Shown here piece after piece: positions 1-7,550 of a stretch of DNA of 17,925 nt. The translations under genes were made by a program, and so were the position numbers. Positions within the stretch are counted from its first letter, which is position 1; every line of letters starts with the position of its first letter. The DNA is from an uncultured Oscillospiraceae bacterium (GTDB lineage Bacteria; Bacillota; Clostridia; Oscillospirales; Oscillospiraceae). The notes beneath the pieces were generated by a model, which saw nothing but the letters and a program-made list of their open reading frames with translations, was not told the DNA's origin and did no database searches. Location: the NCBI GenBank assembly GCA_934636045.1, contig CAKTZP010000029.1:1-17925 (forward strand). Reading direction: 5' to 3'.

Positions 1-2
1 CA

Positions 3-191
3 GACCCGGCGGCGGCCTGCTGGGCTGCGCCGCAATACACCCATTGGGTGGGCGGCAGTGCCGCGTGGCTGCGCGACCAGCTTATTGCCGGAATCGACTA
101 TTACAAGTCCACCGGCGTGACTGCCCTGTATGTCACCTACGAGGCCGATCCGCGCGGCGGCTTCCAAGTCTATCTCCGCTATGCAACTTAA
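3..191 (+). CDS. 3' end of an unrecognised protein (partial, C-terminal 62 residues)
   Basis: An open frame enters the window at base 3 and stops at TAA 189-191. The residues include WVGGSAAWLRDQL, then IDYYKSTGVTALYVTYEAD, and it ends in YLRYAT. The alternation of hydrophobic strand-like segments suggests a small folded alpha/beta domain; there is no membrane segment or sorting signal. It is followed 16 bases later by a strong terminator, so it is the last gene of an upstream transcription unit inside the mobile element. I do not recognise the family. A phase-shifted frame also stays open over this stretch, but the frame given here ends cleanly just before the terminator and reads as normal protein, so I prefer it. 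Confidence 0.6.
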   Translation, partial: DPAAACWAAPQYTHWVGGSAAWLRDQLIAGIDYYKSTGVTALYVTYEADPRGGFQVYLRYAT

Positions 192-206
192 TATCATCCG
201 CGCGAG

Positions 207-240
207 AGAGCCGTTTCCGGACAGGAAGCGGCTCTTTTCT
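207..240 (+). terminator. Intrinsic terminator between the upstream gene and the pilus operon
   Basis: A 12-bp stem (207-218 with 224-235, one G-T wobble) closes a 5-base loop GGACA and runs into TTTTCT. It ends the partial gene upstream and insulates the pilus operon. No convincing -35/-10 pair is visible between it and the ATG at 270, so the pilus promoter may overlap the hairpin or lie further upstream, in which case this hairpin could attenuate pilus expression. Confidence 0.85.
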
Positions 241-269
241 ATACCAATCTATCAACACGAGGAGGAGTT

Positions 270-1904
270 ATGCACCGAAAACTGATTCCGAAGCGGGCGC
301 TGGGCTTCCTGCTGGCGGCGTTGCTGCTGCTTTCCCTGATGATGACCGTCAGCGCCGCTACGTACACGACCGGCGACAATGTCCCGATTTATCAGGATTT
401 TTGCACCATTTTCAAGCTGAAAGAACGCGACGCGGCGGGCTTTCCGTGGATGGCGACGAAGTACTGCCGCGCGGCGGAAAACGGGAACACCATCCAGACC
501 GACGGCGACTGGCTGTACTGCATCGACTACTATGAGCACGCCAAGCACGGGCTGGTCAACGCGAAGGCTACGGCACTGGATGAAACGCCGCAATGGACGA
601 CCCTGTCAATCGCGGCCCAGCGCGGCATCACCCATGCGCTGATCTACGGCGGCGCAAATTATTCCAATGAGATCCACGGCTATGCGGCGACGCAGTTGAT
701 CATCTGGGAATATCAGCTCGGCAAGCGTACCGTGCCGACGGAAACCGTGTCTTTCTTTGCCGCGACGCTGGCGCAGAACACGCGTCTGCGGAGCTGCTAT
801 GACGGGATTCTGGCGCTGATGGCAAAGCATGACCTGCCGCCGTCCTTTTCCGGCTCTGAAATCGTCCTTTCCGGCTTCGGCCGGAGCTACGGCGTTACGC
901 TGACCGACACCACCGGGCAGCTTGCGAACGATACATGGCGGGTCGTCAGCGGCGGGAACGGCATCGTGGTCGAGCAGAACGGAAACGACCTTTTCATTTA
1001 TGCGACCGAGGCTGCCGGGGCGGACGCGGAGGTCAATCTCCGGATGTGCCGCAATCTGAAGGCCGCGACGGGCAACGCCGTCTGCGCCCTGACCGGCACC
1101 CAGCAAGCGCTGATCGGCGTTCCGCCCGACCCGGTTGTCGCGCAGCTCAAGGTCAAAACGCAGGCGACGGCGGATTTGGAGATCGTCAAAACGTCGGACG
1201 ACGGCCATATTTCCGGCATTTCGTTTCAGGCGGAGCGGTGGGAATCCGGCGGCTATACGAGCATCGGAAGCTACACGACGGATGCCAACGGCAAAATCAC
1301 ACTGCCGTCCCTCCGCATCGGGGACAAATACCGGTTCCGCGAGGTAGTACCGGAGGGATATACGGCGGAGCAGGCCGAGCAGGAGATCACCGTGAAGGAA
1401 GGCAACAATACGCTGACCTTTGTGAACCGGCGCAGGCGCGGCTCCATCTCCGCATGGAAAAAGGATGCCGCCGGGGCGCCGCTGGCGGAGGTAACCTTCC
1501 TACTGGAGTATTCCGAAAACGGCGCGTGGAGGCCGGTGCAATATATGCCGGGCGGCGGCGCGGACGGAAGCTGCACCAGCGTGGGGCTTTCGGACGGCAA
1601 GCTGACGACCGGCAGCGACGGCAAGGTCGTTTTTTCCGGGCTTTGCCTCAATGTGCCGTACCGCCTGACGGAAGTTCGGACGCGGGACGGAAAGCTCCTG
1701 CTGACGATGCCGCTGTATGAGGACGTACTGCCCCTCGACGATACGCCGGATGTCTACGTTACCGCGATCAACAACACACAGATTCTGCTGCCGATGACCG
1801 GCGGCACAGGCCACACGCTCGTATCGCTCGGCGCTGCCCTCGTGGCGCTTGCCGCCGGTATGGGCGTTTTCCTTTTGCACCGAAAAAACAAGAAAACAAG
1901 TTAA
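270..1904 (+). CDS. Thioester-domain surface adhesin / pilus tip protein with LPMTG cell-wall sorting signal
   Basis: 544 residues. An N-terminal signal peptide (about 1-30, KRALGFLLAALLLLSLMM ending SAA) sends it across the membrane. Residues about 40-290 look like a thioester domain: WLYCIDYY with Cys84 and TQLIIWEY with Gln142 match the Cys and the TQxxIW-type Gln that form an internal thioester for covalent attachment to host surfaces. Two CnaB/SpaA-like beta domains follow (about 302-387 and 391-502), with likely isopeptide residues Lys307/Glu358/Asn386 and Lys397/Glu468/Asn501 or Asn502. The C-terminus has LPMTG (507-511), a hydrophobic helix and RKNKK, a sortase signal. The start has an excellent GAGGAGGAG site 5-13 bases upstream. 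It is the first gene of a four-gene pilus operon, so it is probably the tip or a minor pilin. The thioester assignment rests on motif recognition; the adhesin role is known for the family, and the host ligand cannot be told. Confidence 0.88.
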   Translation: MHRKLIPKRALGFLLAALLLLSLMMTVSAATYTTGDNVPIYQDFCTIFKLKERDAAGFPWMATKYCRAAENGNTIQTDGDWLYCIDYYEHAKHGLVNAKATALDETPQWTTLSIAAQRGITHALIYGGANYSNEIHGYAATQLIIWEYQLGKRTVPTETVSFFAATLAQNTRLRSCYDGILALMAKHDLPPSFSGSEIVLSGFGRSYGVTLTDTTGQLANDTWRVVSGGNGIVVEQNGNDLFIYATEAAGADAEVNLRMCRNLKAATGNAVCALTGTQQALIGVPPDPVVAQLKVKTQATADLEIVKTSDDGHISGISFQAERWESGGYTSIGSYTTDANGKITLPSLRIGDKYRFREVVPEGYTAEQAEQEITVKEGNNTLTFVNRRRRGSISAWKKDAAGAPLAEVTFLLEYSENGAWRPVQYMPGGGADGSCTSVGLSDGKLTTGSDGKVVFSGLCLNVPYRLTEVRTRDGKLLLTMPLYEDVLPLDDTPDVYVTAINNTQILLPMTGGTGHTLVSLGAALVALAAGMGVFLLHRKNKKTS

Positions 1905-1919
1905 GGAGGACTTGCACTA

Positions 1920-3920
1920 ATGAAATATATCACCAAATTGCTTGCCGCAGGCCTTGCGGTTTTGATGCTTCTGGGGCTTTGCGGCGGCGCTTTTGCCGCG
2001 ACGGGCGAAACGGCCGTCATCGATACGGAGCGCACCGGTTCCATTCATTTATATAAGTATGATCTGACGAACGCCGAAGCGGACGGCGTTTGGGATTCCA
2101 GCTACGTATCCACCGGCGTTGCCGACGAGGGCGGCGTCAATGCCGTCCTCGGAAATCCCGCCAAGGTCAACGACTTGGGCAACGGCGAGGTGTCCTATGG
2201 CTATGCGATGAAGGGCGTGGAGTTTACCTACCTGTGGCTCGGCAATATTACGACCTTTCATCATTCCGTGGAGAACGAGGACGGCACACGCGCCTCGGAA
2301 TCGCAGGTGCTTTATTATCTGACGCAGAACGACCGCACGACGGCATTTCTGACGGCGATCGGGCTAGACTATGACGACTGCGTTCCCGGCGCGGCGATCA
2401 TCCACCGCGGCAACCGGCCCAGCCGCTACGGCTTCGCGTCCCAAACCTTGAGTGCTGCCCTTTCCAACGCCCTTGCGACCAATGCCACGGCGGTGAAAAA
2501 CGCGCTGGAGGCGCTCGTAAAGGACAACGGCACCGCAATGCCGGAAACCGACAGCTACGGACATACCGAAGCAGCGGAACTGCCGCTCGGCCTGTATCTG
2601 CTGGTGGAAACCCGCGTTCCCGAAACGGTTACGACCACCACGAATCCCTTCCTGCTTTCCGTCCCCATGACGGCCGTCAACGGCACGAACGCGGCAAACG
2701 GCGGCGAGGAATGGCGGTATGACATTACCGTCTATCCCAAGAACGCCACCGGCAATCCGACGCTGGAAAAAGCCGCGCGCGAGGCGGCGAAGGACACCGG
2801 CAAGAACAACGGCTCTGCTGCCGTGGACGACGGATACCGGCACACGGCGACGGCCTCTGCCGGGGATGCGGTGGAGTATCAAATCCGTTCCAAGCTGCCC
2901 AATATCACGTCGGCAGCGTCGTTCCTGACGGAGTATACCTTTGTCGATACGCTCAGCAAGGGCATTGCCTACAACAAAGATGACGTGCGCATCGAGATTT
3001 TTTCGGTCGAAGCCTGCACCGAACGGCTCGCCGCATGGACGCAGACGGACGAAACGCCGAAATTTACGGTTGCCTATTCCGACGGCGAAAACGGCGCGGC
3101 GGTGATGACCGTTTCCATGACGCAGGAGGGCCTGACCGAAATCAACACATCAACCGCGCTTTCTGCGCCCGGTATGGTTTCGGCGGGCTATGCCAACTGC
3201 TATCTCCGCATCACCTATGCGGCGACGCTGCGCTCCGACGCGGCCACGGTCATGGGCGACAGCGCCAACCCCAACGAGGTCACGCTGACATGGAAGCGCA
3301 CGAGCAGCGACTACTATGATACGCTCCGCGATGACTGCCATGTGTATGCCTACGCCCTCGAACTGACAAAGCAGTTTTCCGACGAGGACGGCAATTTTGC
3401 CAATGTGGAATTTGTCCTCCGCAACGAGACGGACGGCTACTACGTCGTCGGGCAGCGCTTGGAGGAAAACGGTGTCTACTATGTCACCGGCCGCGCGGTG
3501 CAGGAAGCGGACGCGACCCGCTTTGTCCCGGACAGCGGCGGAAAAATCATCATCAAGGGACTGGAGGACGACGCTTACCTTCTTACCGAGGTCAAGACAG
3601 ACAACGGCTATGTGCTGCTGGAAAGCGGCATTCCGGTAGAAATTATGACGGCGGATGGCGCGCCCTGCGGCGTTTGCGGCAAGGCGCTGCTGACGGCCTC
3701 GGCACAGGTGAGCGGCCGTGAAGTTATGATGGCCGAGGACGGCGGTTCCGTTCAGGCTGTTGTGCCGCTGACCGTCGTCAACACGCACGGCTTTGACCTG
3801 CCGGAAACCGGCGACAACGGCACGATGCTCTATACCATCGGCGGCATTGCCCTCCTCGCGCTGGCGGGCGGCTGCGTTGTGCTGCTGTTCCTGCCGAAAA
3901 AGAAAACGAAGCGGTCTTGA
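1920..3920 (+). CDS. SpaA-type major (backbone) pilin, LPETG-anchored
   Basis: 666 residues. Signal peptide about 1-27 (LLAAGLAVLMLLGLCGGAFA). The pilin motif VYPKN (271-275) supplies Lys274, the nucleophile expected to join the previous subunit's sorting signal during sortase-C polymerisation. It lies at the end of the N-terminal domain, as in classical backbone pilins. Residues about 280-475 form a middle domain. Residues about 478-622 form a CnaB-type domain with KQFSDEDG (Lys484), the E-box YLLTEVKTDNGY (Glu557) and VVNTH (Asn621), which together suggest an intramolecular isopeptide bond. LPETG (627-631), a membrane helix and KKKTKRS complete the sorting signal. An AGGAGG site precedes the ATG, and the gap to the adhesin gene is only 15 bases. 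LPETG here versus LPMTG in the adhesin may reflect recognition by different sortases. Confidence 0.93.
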   Translation: MKYITKLLAAGLAVLMLLGLCGGAFAATGETAVIDTERTGSIHLYKYDLTNAEADGVWDSSYVSTGVADEGGVNAVLGNPAKVNDLGNGEVSYGYAMKGVEFTYLWLGNITTFHHSVENEDGTRASESQVLYYLTQNDRTTAFLTAIGLDYDDCVPGAAIIHRGNRPSRYGFASQTLSAALSNALATNATAVKNALEALVKDNGTAMPETDSYGHTEAAELPLGLYLLVETRVPETVTTTTNPFLLSVPMTAVNGTNAANGGEEWRYDITVYPKNATGNPTLEKAAREAAKDTGKNNGSAAVDDGYRHTATASAGDAVEYQIRSKLPNITSAASFLTEYTFVDTLSKGIAYNKDDVRIEIFSVEACTERLAAWTQTDETPKFTVAYSDGENGAAVMTVSMTQEGLTEINTSTALSAPGMVSAGYANCYLRITYAATLRSDAATVMGDSANPNEVTLTWKRTSSDYYDTLRDDCHVYAYALELTKQFSDEDGNFANVEFVLRNETDGYYVVGQRLEENGVYYVTGRAVQEADATRFVPDSGGKIIIKGLEDDAYLLTEVKTDNGYVLLESGIPVEIMTADGAPCGVCGKALLTASAQVSGREVMMAEDGGSVQAVVPLTVVNTHGFDLPETGDNGTMLYTIGGIALLALAGGCVVLLFLPKKKTKRS

Positions 3921-3969
3921 TTCGATTTGCCGGTGCGGGCAGCCGTCCCCGGCATGGGAGGTAGCAACA

Positions 3970-4818
3970 ATGCAAAAACGAAAAATCGCCGCTGCGGCGC
4001 TTTTGCTGGTACTGCTGGTCGGTGCGGCCATGACGGCGTACCCGCTGTTCAGCGTCCGGTATCATGAGCGGCATCAATCCGTCGTGCTAGCGGAATATCA
4101 GGAGACGGTGGAGGCGGCGGAGGATGCGGACCTGCAGGCGGCCCGGGCGGCGGCGCGGCAATATAATGAGCAGCTCCTTCTGGGCGTGGCGTTCGGCAAG
4201 GAGGCTGCCGAAGGACCGCGGTACGAGGAGCTGCTGAATCTCTCCGGCGACGGCATGATGGGATATGTGACGATACCGTTGATCCATGTCACCCTCCCGA
4301 TCTACCACGGCACCGGGGCGCTCACGCTGGAAAAGGGCGCGGGACACCTCATTGGTACCTCGCTGCCGATTGGCGGCATCGGGACGCACGCCGTAATTTC
4401 CGCGCACACCGGCATGGCGACGGACAGGATGTTCACCGATCTGGGCGCGTTAAAAACCGGCGACCATTTCGTGCTTCAGGTGCTGGGGCAGGAGCTGTTC
4501 TATGAGGTTGACCAAATTCTGACGGTTTTGCCGACGCAGCTGAACGCACTGAAAATCGACGCGGCGCAGGACTATGTGACGCTGCTGACCTGCACGCCCT
4601 ACGGGGTGAATTCGCACCGGCTTCTGGTGCGCGGCCATCGCATCGAGGCGACGCAGGCGGCGCGGCAGGTGATCGAAAATGCGGAGTCCATGCAAGGCGC
4701 TTCCACATGGGACGCGAAATACCGACAGGGCATCCGGATCGGCTGCGCCATTGCCGCTGCGATCGGCGCGGTGTTTGCTGCTGCGCTGCTGCTCAGAAGA
4801 AAGCGGGGGAAGAAATGA
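3970..4818 (+). CDS. Class C (pilus-polymerising) sortase
   Basis: 282 residues. It cleaves LPxTG-type signals between Thr and Gly and links pilin subunits through the backbone pilin lysine at the outer membrane face. The N-terminal helix is about 5-24. The sortase core contains DGMMGYVTIP, LPIYHGTG, AVISAHTG (catalytic His146), TLLTCTPYG (Cys208) and SHRLLVRGHR (Arg217). A second membrane helix near 256-275 plus RRKRGKK is typical of class C. The start is ATG 3970, 7-8 bases after GGGAGG; an upstream in-frame ATG at 3793 lies deep inside the pilin gene and lacks this spacing. The 'lid' region between YNEQLLLG and YEELLN shows no Asp-Pro-aromatic motif, which most class C enzymes have. The gene lies 49 bases after the pilin and overlaps the next sortase by 4 bases. 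Confidence 0.92.
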   Translation: MQKRKIAAAALLLVLLVGAAMTAYPLFSVRYHERHQSVVLAEYQETVEAAEDADLQAARAAARQYNEQLLLGVAFGKEAAEGPRYEELLNLSGDGMMGYVTIPLIHVTLPIYHGTGALTLEKGAGHLIGTSLPIGGIGTHAVISAHTGMATDRMFTDLGALKTGDHFVLQVLGQELFYEVDQILTVLPTQLNALKIDAAQDYVTLLTCTPYGVNSHRLLVRGHRIEATQAARQVIENAESMQGASTWDAKYRQGIRIGCAIAAAIGAVFAAALLLRRKRGKK

Positions 4819-5519
4819 AACGACGAACGCTGCTGGCGCTCCTTGCCGGAGCGCTTCTTTTCTGCGCGGCTGCCCTGCTGGGCTACCCCACGCGCCGGAC
4901 GCGGGTGATCCAGCAGGCGGAGCGGGAGGAAATCCGGGCGTTTTCCGCCTATCTGGAAGCACAACAGCCACCGATGGAGGAGCAGGAAACGCCGGTTCCG
5001 TTCGAGCAACTTTTGGAAGCCTGCCGGGCGTATAACGAGCAAATTTATGCCGAAGGGCAGTGCAATCTGGACGGGCAGACCATGCAGGAAGCGCCGCTGG
5101 AGCTTACGGAATACGGCTATGGGCAGGAGGTTTTTGCCGTTCTGTCCTGCCCGACGGTCGAATTGGAGGTCCCCGTCTATCTCGGCGCGAGCGCGGCGCA
5201 TCTGAACCAAGGTGTCGCCGTCCTCGGTCAGACCTCGCTGCCTGTGGGCGGCGAGAACACGAACTGCGTCATCGCGGGGCATCGTTCATGGAATGCGGCT
5301 ATCCGTTTTCGGGCGATCGAGGACCTGCAGCCCGGCGACCGGGTGTATCTCACAAACCCGTGGGAAACGCTGACGTATCAGGTCGTCGCCGCTGAAACGA
5401 TACGCCCCGGCGCCATCGAAGCCGTGCAGATCAAGGCGGGGCGGCAGCTTTTGACCCTGTTCACCTGCACCGCCCCGAACACGCACCGCTATCTGGTGCT
5501 CTGCGAGGCGGTGCCGTAA
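4815..5519 (+). CDS. Second sortase of the pilus operon (no C-terminal anchor)
   Basis: 234 residues, starting in the ATGA overlap with the first sortase, which implies translational coupling; GGGGGA lies just upstream. It has an N-terminal membrane helix (about 5-23) and a sortase beta-barrel domain with LEVPVYLG, TSLPVGG, CVIAGHRSW (catalytic His156), LTLFTCTAP (Cys218) and HRYLVLC (Arg225). The stretch GDRVYLTNPWETLTYQV is characteristic of the family. Unlike its neighbour it lacks a C-terminal membrane helix, so it is not a standard class C enzyme; the subclass is uncertain. A reasonable role is anchoring the finished pilus to the wall or adding the tip adhesin with its variant LPMTG signal, but the sequence alone cannot separate these. 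No clear terminator follows. Confidence 0.88.
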   Translation: MKRRTLLALLAGALLFCAAALLGYPTRRTRVIQQAEREEIRAFSAYLEAQQPPMEEQETPVPFEQLLEACRAYNEQIYAEGQCNLDGQTMQEAPLELTEYGYGQEVFAVLSCPTVELEVPVYLGASAAHLNQGVAVLGQTSLPVGGENTNCVIAGHRSWNAAIRFRAIEDLQPGDRVYLTNPWETLTYQVVAAETIRPGAIEAVQIKAGRQLLTLFTCTAPNTHRYLVLCEAVP

Positions 5520-5595
5520 ACGCTGGCCTTGCTATTGTATAAATTTGGCGGCGCAGGCAAAACTATAGAAACTATCGTTACCAAGGAGGGCGCAT

Positions 5596-5835
5596 ATGGA
5601 GTACCGAAATTTTGACACGGAGCTGCGGACGGTGGACAAGGCGCGGCTGACCGATATCCGAAGCGTAAAAATCGACCCGAAGCTCTCCAAGCAGGAGCGC
5701 ATCCGGAGCTTTGTCCGGCAGGTCGGGAACCCGTATTGTTACCGCGACGGCGATGTTGTGGTCGGCATCCGCTACGCCGATACGGAGATAACGCTGGAGG
5801 ACCGGCTGAAGGCCTACGCCAGTGGGCTGAGCTGA
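5596..5835 (+). CDS. Small conserved element protein (DUF6870-like), possible recombination accessory factor
   Basis: 79 residues with an ideal AGGAGG at 5584-5589, six bases before the ATG. It is hydrophilic and slightly basic in its first half (TVDKARLTDIRSVKIDP, then SKQERIRSFVRQVGNPYCY), followed by a short beta-like segment (DGDVVVGIRYADTE) and a C-terminal helix. The pattern resembles small proteins (from memory, DUF6870) common in Firmicutes integrative elements near recombinase genes. It lies 76 bases after the sortase and 86 bases before the recombinase operon, and the recombinases have their own promoter. Function is unknown. Position and size would suit a recombination directionality factor or a regulator, but that is inference only. 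Confidence 0.75.
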   Translation: MEYRNFDTELRTVDKARLTDIRSVKIDPKLSKQERIRSFVRQVGNPYCYRDGDVVVGIRYADTEITLEDRLKAYASGLS

Positions 5836-5847
5836 CGGGCGGCATCC

Positions 5848-5877
5848 TTGCCGGGAAAAGCGGCTGCAAGCTATAAT
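5848..5877 (+). promoter_or_regulatory. Sigma-A-type promoter for the recombinase operon
   Basis: TTGCCG (5848-5853), an 18-base spacer and a perfect TATAAT (5872-5877) lie 45 bases before the first recombinase ATG. The -35 matches consensus at four of six positions. Just downstream, at 5895-5909, GTCGG and CCGAC form a small inverted repeat around GTCAT that could act as an operator or a 5' hairpin next to the ribosome-binding site. Confidence 0.6.
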
Positions 5878-5921
5878 GAGCGCGTCAAGAAAACGTCGGG
5901 TCATCCGACAGGGAGGAATGC

Positions 5922-7550
5922 ATGATGCAGAAATCAACTTGCAGCCGCGCGATGGCGTACTACCGGCTTTCCAAGGAGGACAAGTCCAAGGGCGTCAGCG
6001 ACAGCATCGAAAATCAAAAGAAGCTCATCAAAGCGTACATTCAGCGCAGCGACAACATCACGCTGGTGCGGGAGGTCTACGACGACGGCTACACCGGCAC
6101 GAACTTTAACCGCCCCGGCTTTCTTTCCGTGATGAAGGCGGTGGAGGCCGGGGAGATCGACTGTTTGATCGTGAAGGACCTTTCCCGCCTCGGCAGAGAA
6201 TACATCGAAACCGGGAACTATCTGGAAAAGGTGTTCCCGTCCCTCGGCATCCGGGTCATTGCCATCAATGACGACTATGACACCGACCATCCGAAGCAGT
6301 CCGATTCCCTGCTGGTGCCGATGAAGAACCTGATGAACGAAACCTATTGCCGGGAGCTTTCCATCAAGCTGCGGCGGCAGTTTGCCGTTCAGCGGAACAA
6401 CGGCGAGTGGGTCGGCTCCTTCGTCAGCTACGGGTACTGCAAATCGCCGGAGGACCGGCACAAGCTGGTCATTGACGAATACGCCGCCGAGATCGTGCGG
6501 GATATTTTCCGGGCCAAGGCGCAGGGCTACAGCCAGACTGCGATTGCCAACACACTCAATGCTGCGGGTGTTCTCGCACCGTCGGAATATAAAAAGCAGC
6601 ACGGCAACTACAAGTCCGGCTTTCAGACGGCGGAGAAATCTCTTTGGGGCGCGACGACGGTCACGACCATTCTGAAAAACCGCGTCTATATCGGCGACCT
6701 GATTCAAGGAAAACGCGGTACGCCCAATTTCAAAATCAAGGTCATGCGCGAGCGCAAGCCGGAGCAGTGGTCGATCGTGGAGCATAATCACACGCCCATC
6801 GTTGACCCGCTGCTGTTTGCGGCCGTGCAGAGGATGCTGGGCCGGGACACCCGCCGCAGCCCGGAAGCGGAGACGGTGCTGCCGCTGGCCGGAGTGCTTT
6901 TCTGCGCGGACTGCGGGCGCTCGATGGTTCGCCGGTCCGTGACGCGCGGAAAGAAGAAATTTTCTTATTACGTCTGTTCCGCCAACAAGCGCGGGTACGG
7001 ATGCAGCAGCCACAGCATCCGGCAGGACACGCTGGAAAACGCCGTGCTGAACGCGATTCGAGTGCAGATCAGCACCGTCGTGGAGCTGGACGCGCTGCGC
7101 GCCTCGATTCAGGAAAGTTCGCTGCACACGACGCGGAGGAAGAAGCTGCGGCTGCAAATTGCGGCAAAGGAAGCGGAGCTGACGGGATACCGGGACTTCA
7201 AAAGCCGTCTGGTCGATTCGCTGCACGAGCATATCATCAACAACGACGAATTCACGATGATGCGCGACAAGTACCGCCGCTTGGAGCAGGAATGCAGTGC
7301 CACCGTGGACACGCTGTACGAAAAGCTGAAGGACCTCGACGCAGGCGGGGCGGCAGAACGGACGTGGGTGGAGCAGTATCTGAACTATCAGGACCTCACC
7401 GAGCTGCGCCGGGAGGCGGTGGTTTCTCTGATCGACAAAATTTTGGTTTTCTCCGACAAGCGAATCGAGATCACCTTTAATTATCACGATGAGATTCGCG
7501 GGGATATAGAGCTGATCGCAGAAGCGCGCGAGATGGGAGAGGTGAGCTGA
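5922..7550 (+). CDS. Large serine recombinase 1 (of three)
   Basis: 542 residues, or 541 if the second ATG at 5925 is used; GGGAGG at 5911-5916 suits either. It catalyses strand exchange through a phosphoserine link to DNA. The N-terminal resolvase domain (about 9-150) has AYYRLSKED with catalytic Ser17, DDGYTGTNFNRPGF, and KDLSRLGR (Arg89, Arg92). The recombinase DNA-binding domain follows (about 165-305), then a zinc ribbon with CADCG (Cys328, Cys331) and a second Cys pair at 352 and 361. A coiled-coil region (about 400-470) and a C-terminal segment, DKRIEITFNYHDE, complete the usual large-serine-recombinase plan. It heads a three-gene operon, its stop overlapping the next start by one base (TGATG). 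It is probably part of the integrase/excisionase of the element. Confidence 0.93.
   Translation: MMQKSTCSRAMAYYRLSKEDKSKGVSDSIENQKKLIKAYIQRSDNITLVREVYDDGYTGTNFNRPGFLSVMKAVEAGEIDCLIVKDLSRLGREYIETGNYLEKVFPSLGIRVIAINDDYDTDHPKQSDSLLVPMKNLMNETYCRELSIKLRRQFAVQRNNGEWVGSFVSYGYCKSPEDRHKLVIDEYAAEIVRDIFRAKAQGYSQTAIANTLNAAGVLAPSEYKKQHGNYKSGFQTAEKSLWGATTVTTILKNRVYIGDLIQGKRGTPNFKIKVMRERKPEQWSIVEHNHTPIVDPLLFAAVQRMLGRDTRRSPEAETVLPLAGVLFCADCGRSMVRRSVTRGKKKFSYYVCSANKRGYGCSSHSIRQDTLENAVLNAIRVQISTVVELDALRASIQESSLHTTRRKKLRLQIAAKEAELTGYRDFKSRLVDSLHEHIINNDEFTMMRDKYRRLEQECSATVDTLYEKLKDLDAGGAAERTWVEQYLNYQDLTELRREAVVSLIDKILVFSDKRIEITFNYHDEIRGDIELIAEAREMGEVS

Noticed and set aside
192..269. Invertible promoter switched by the recombinases
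   Set aside because: I looked for inverted repeats flanking the pilus start that could define an invertible segment and saw only the terminator stem.
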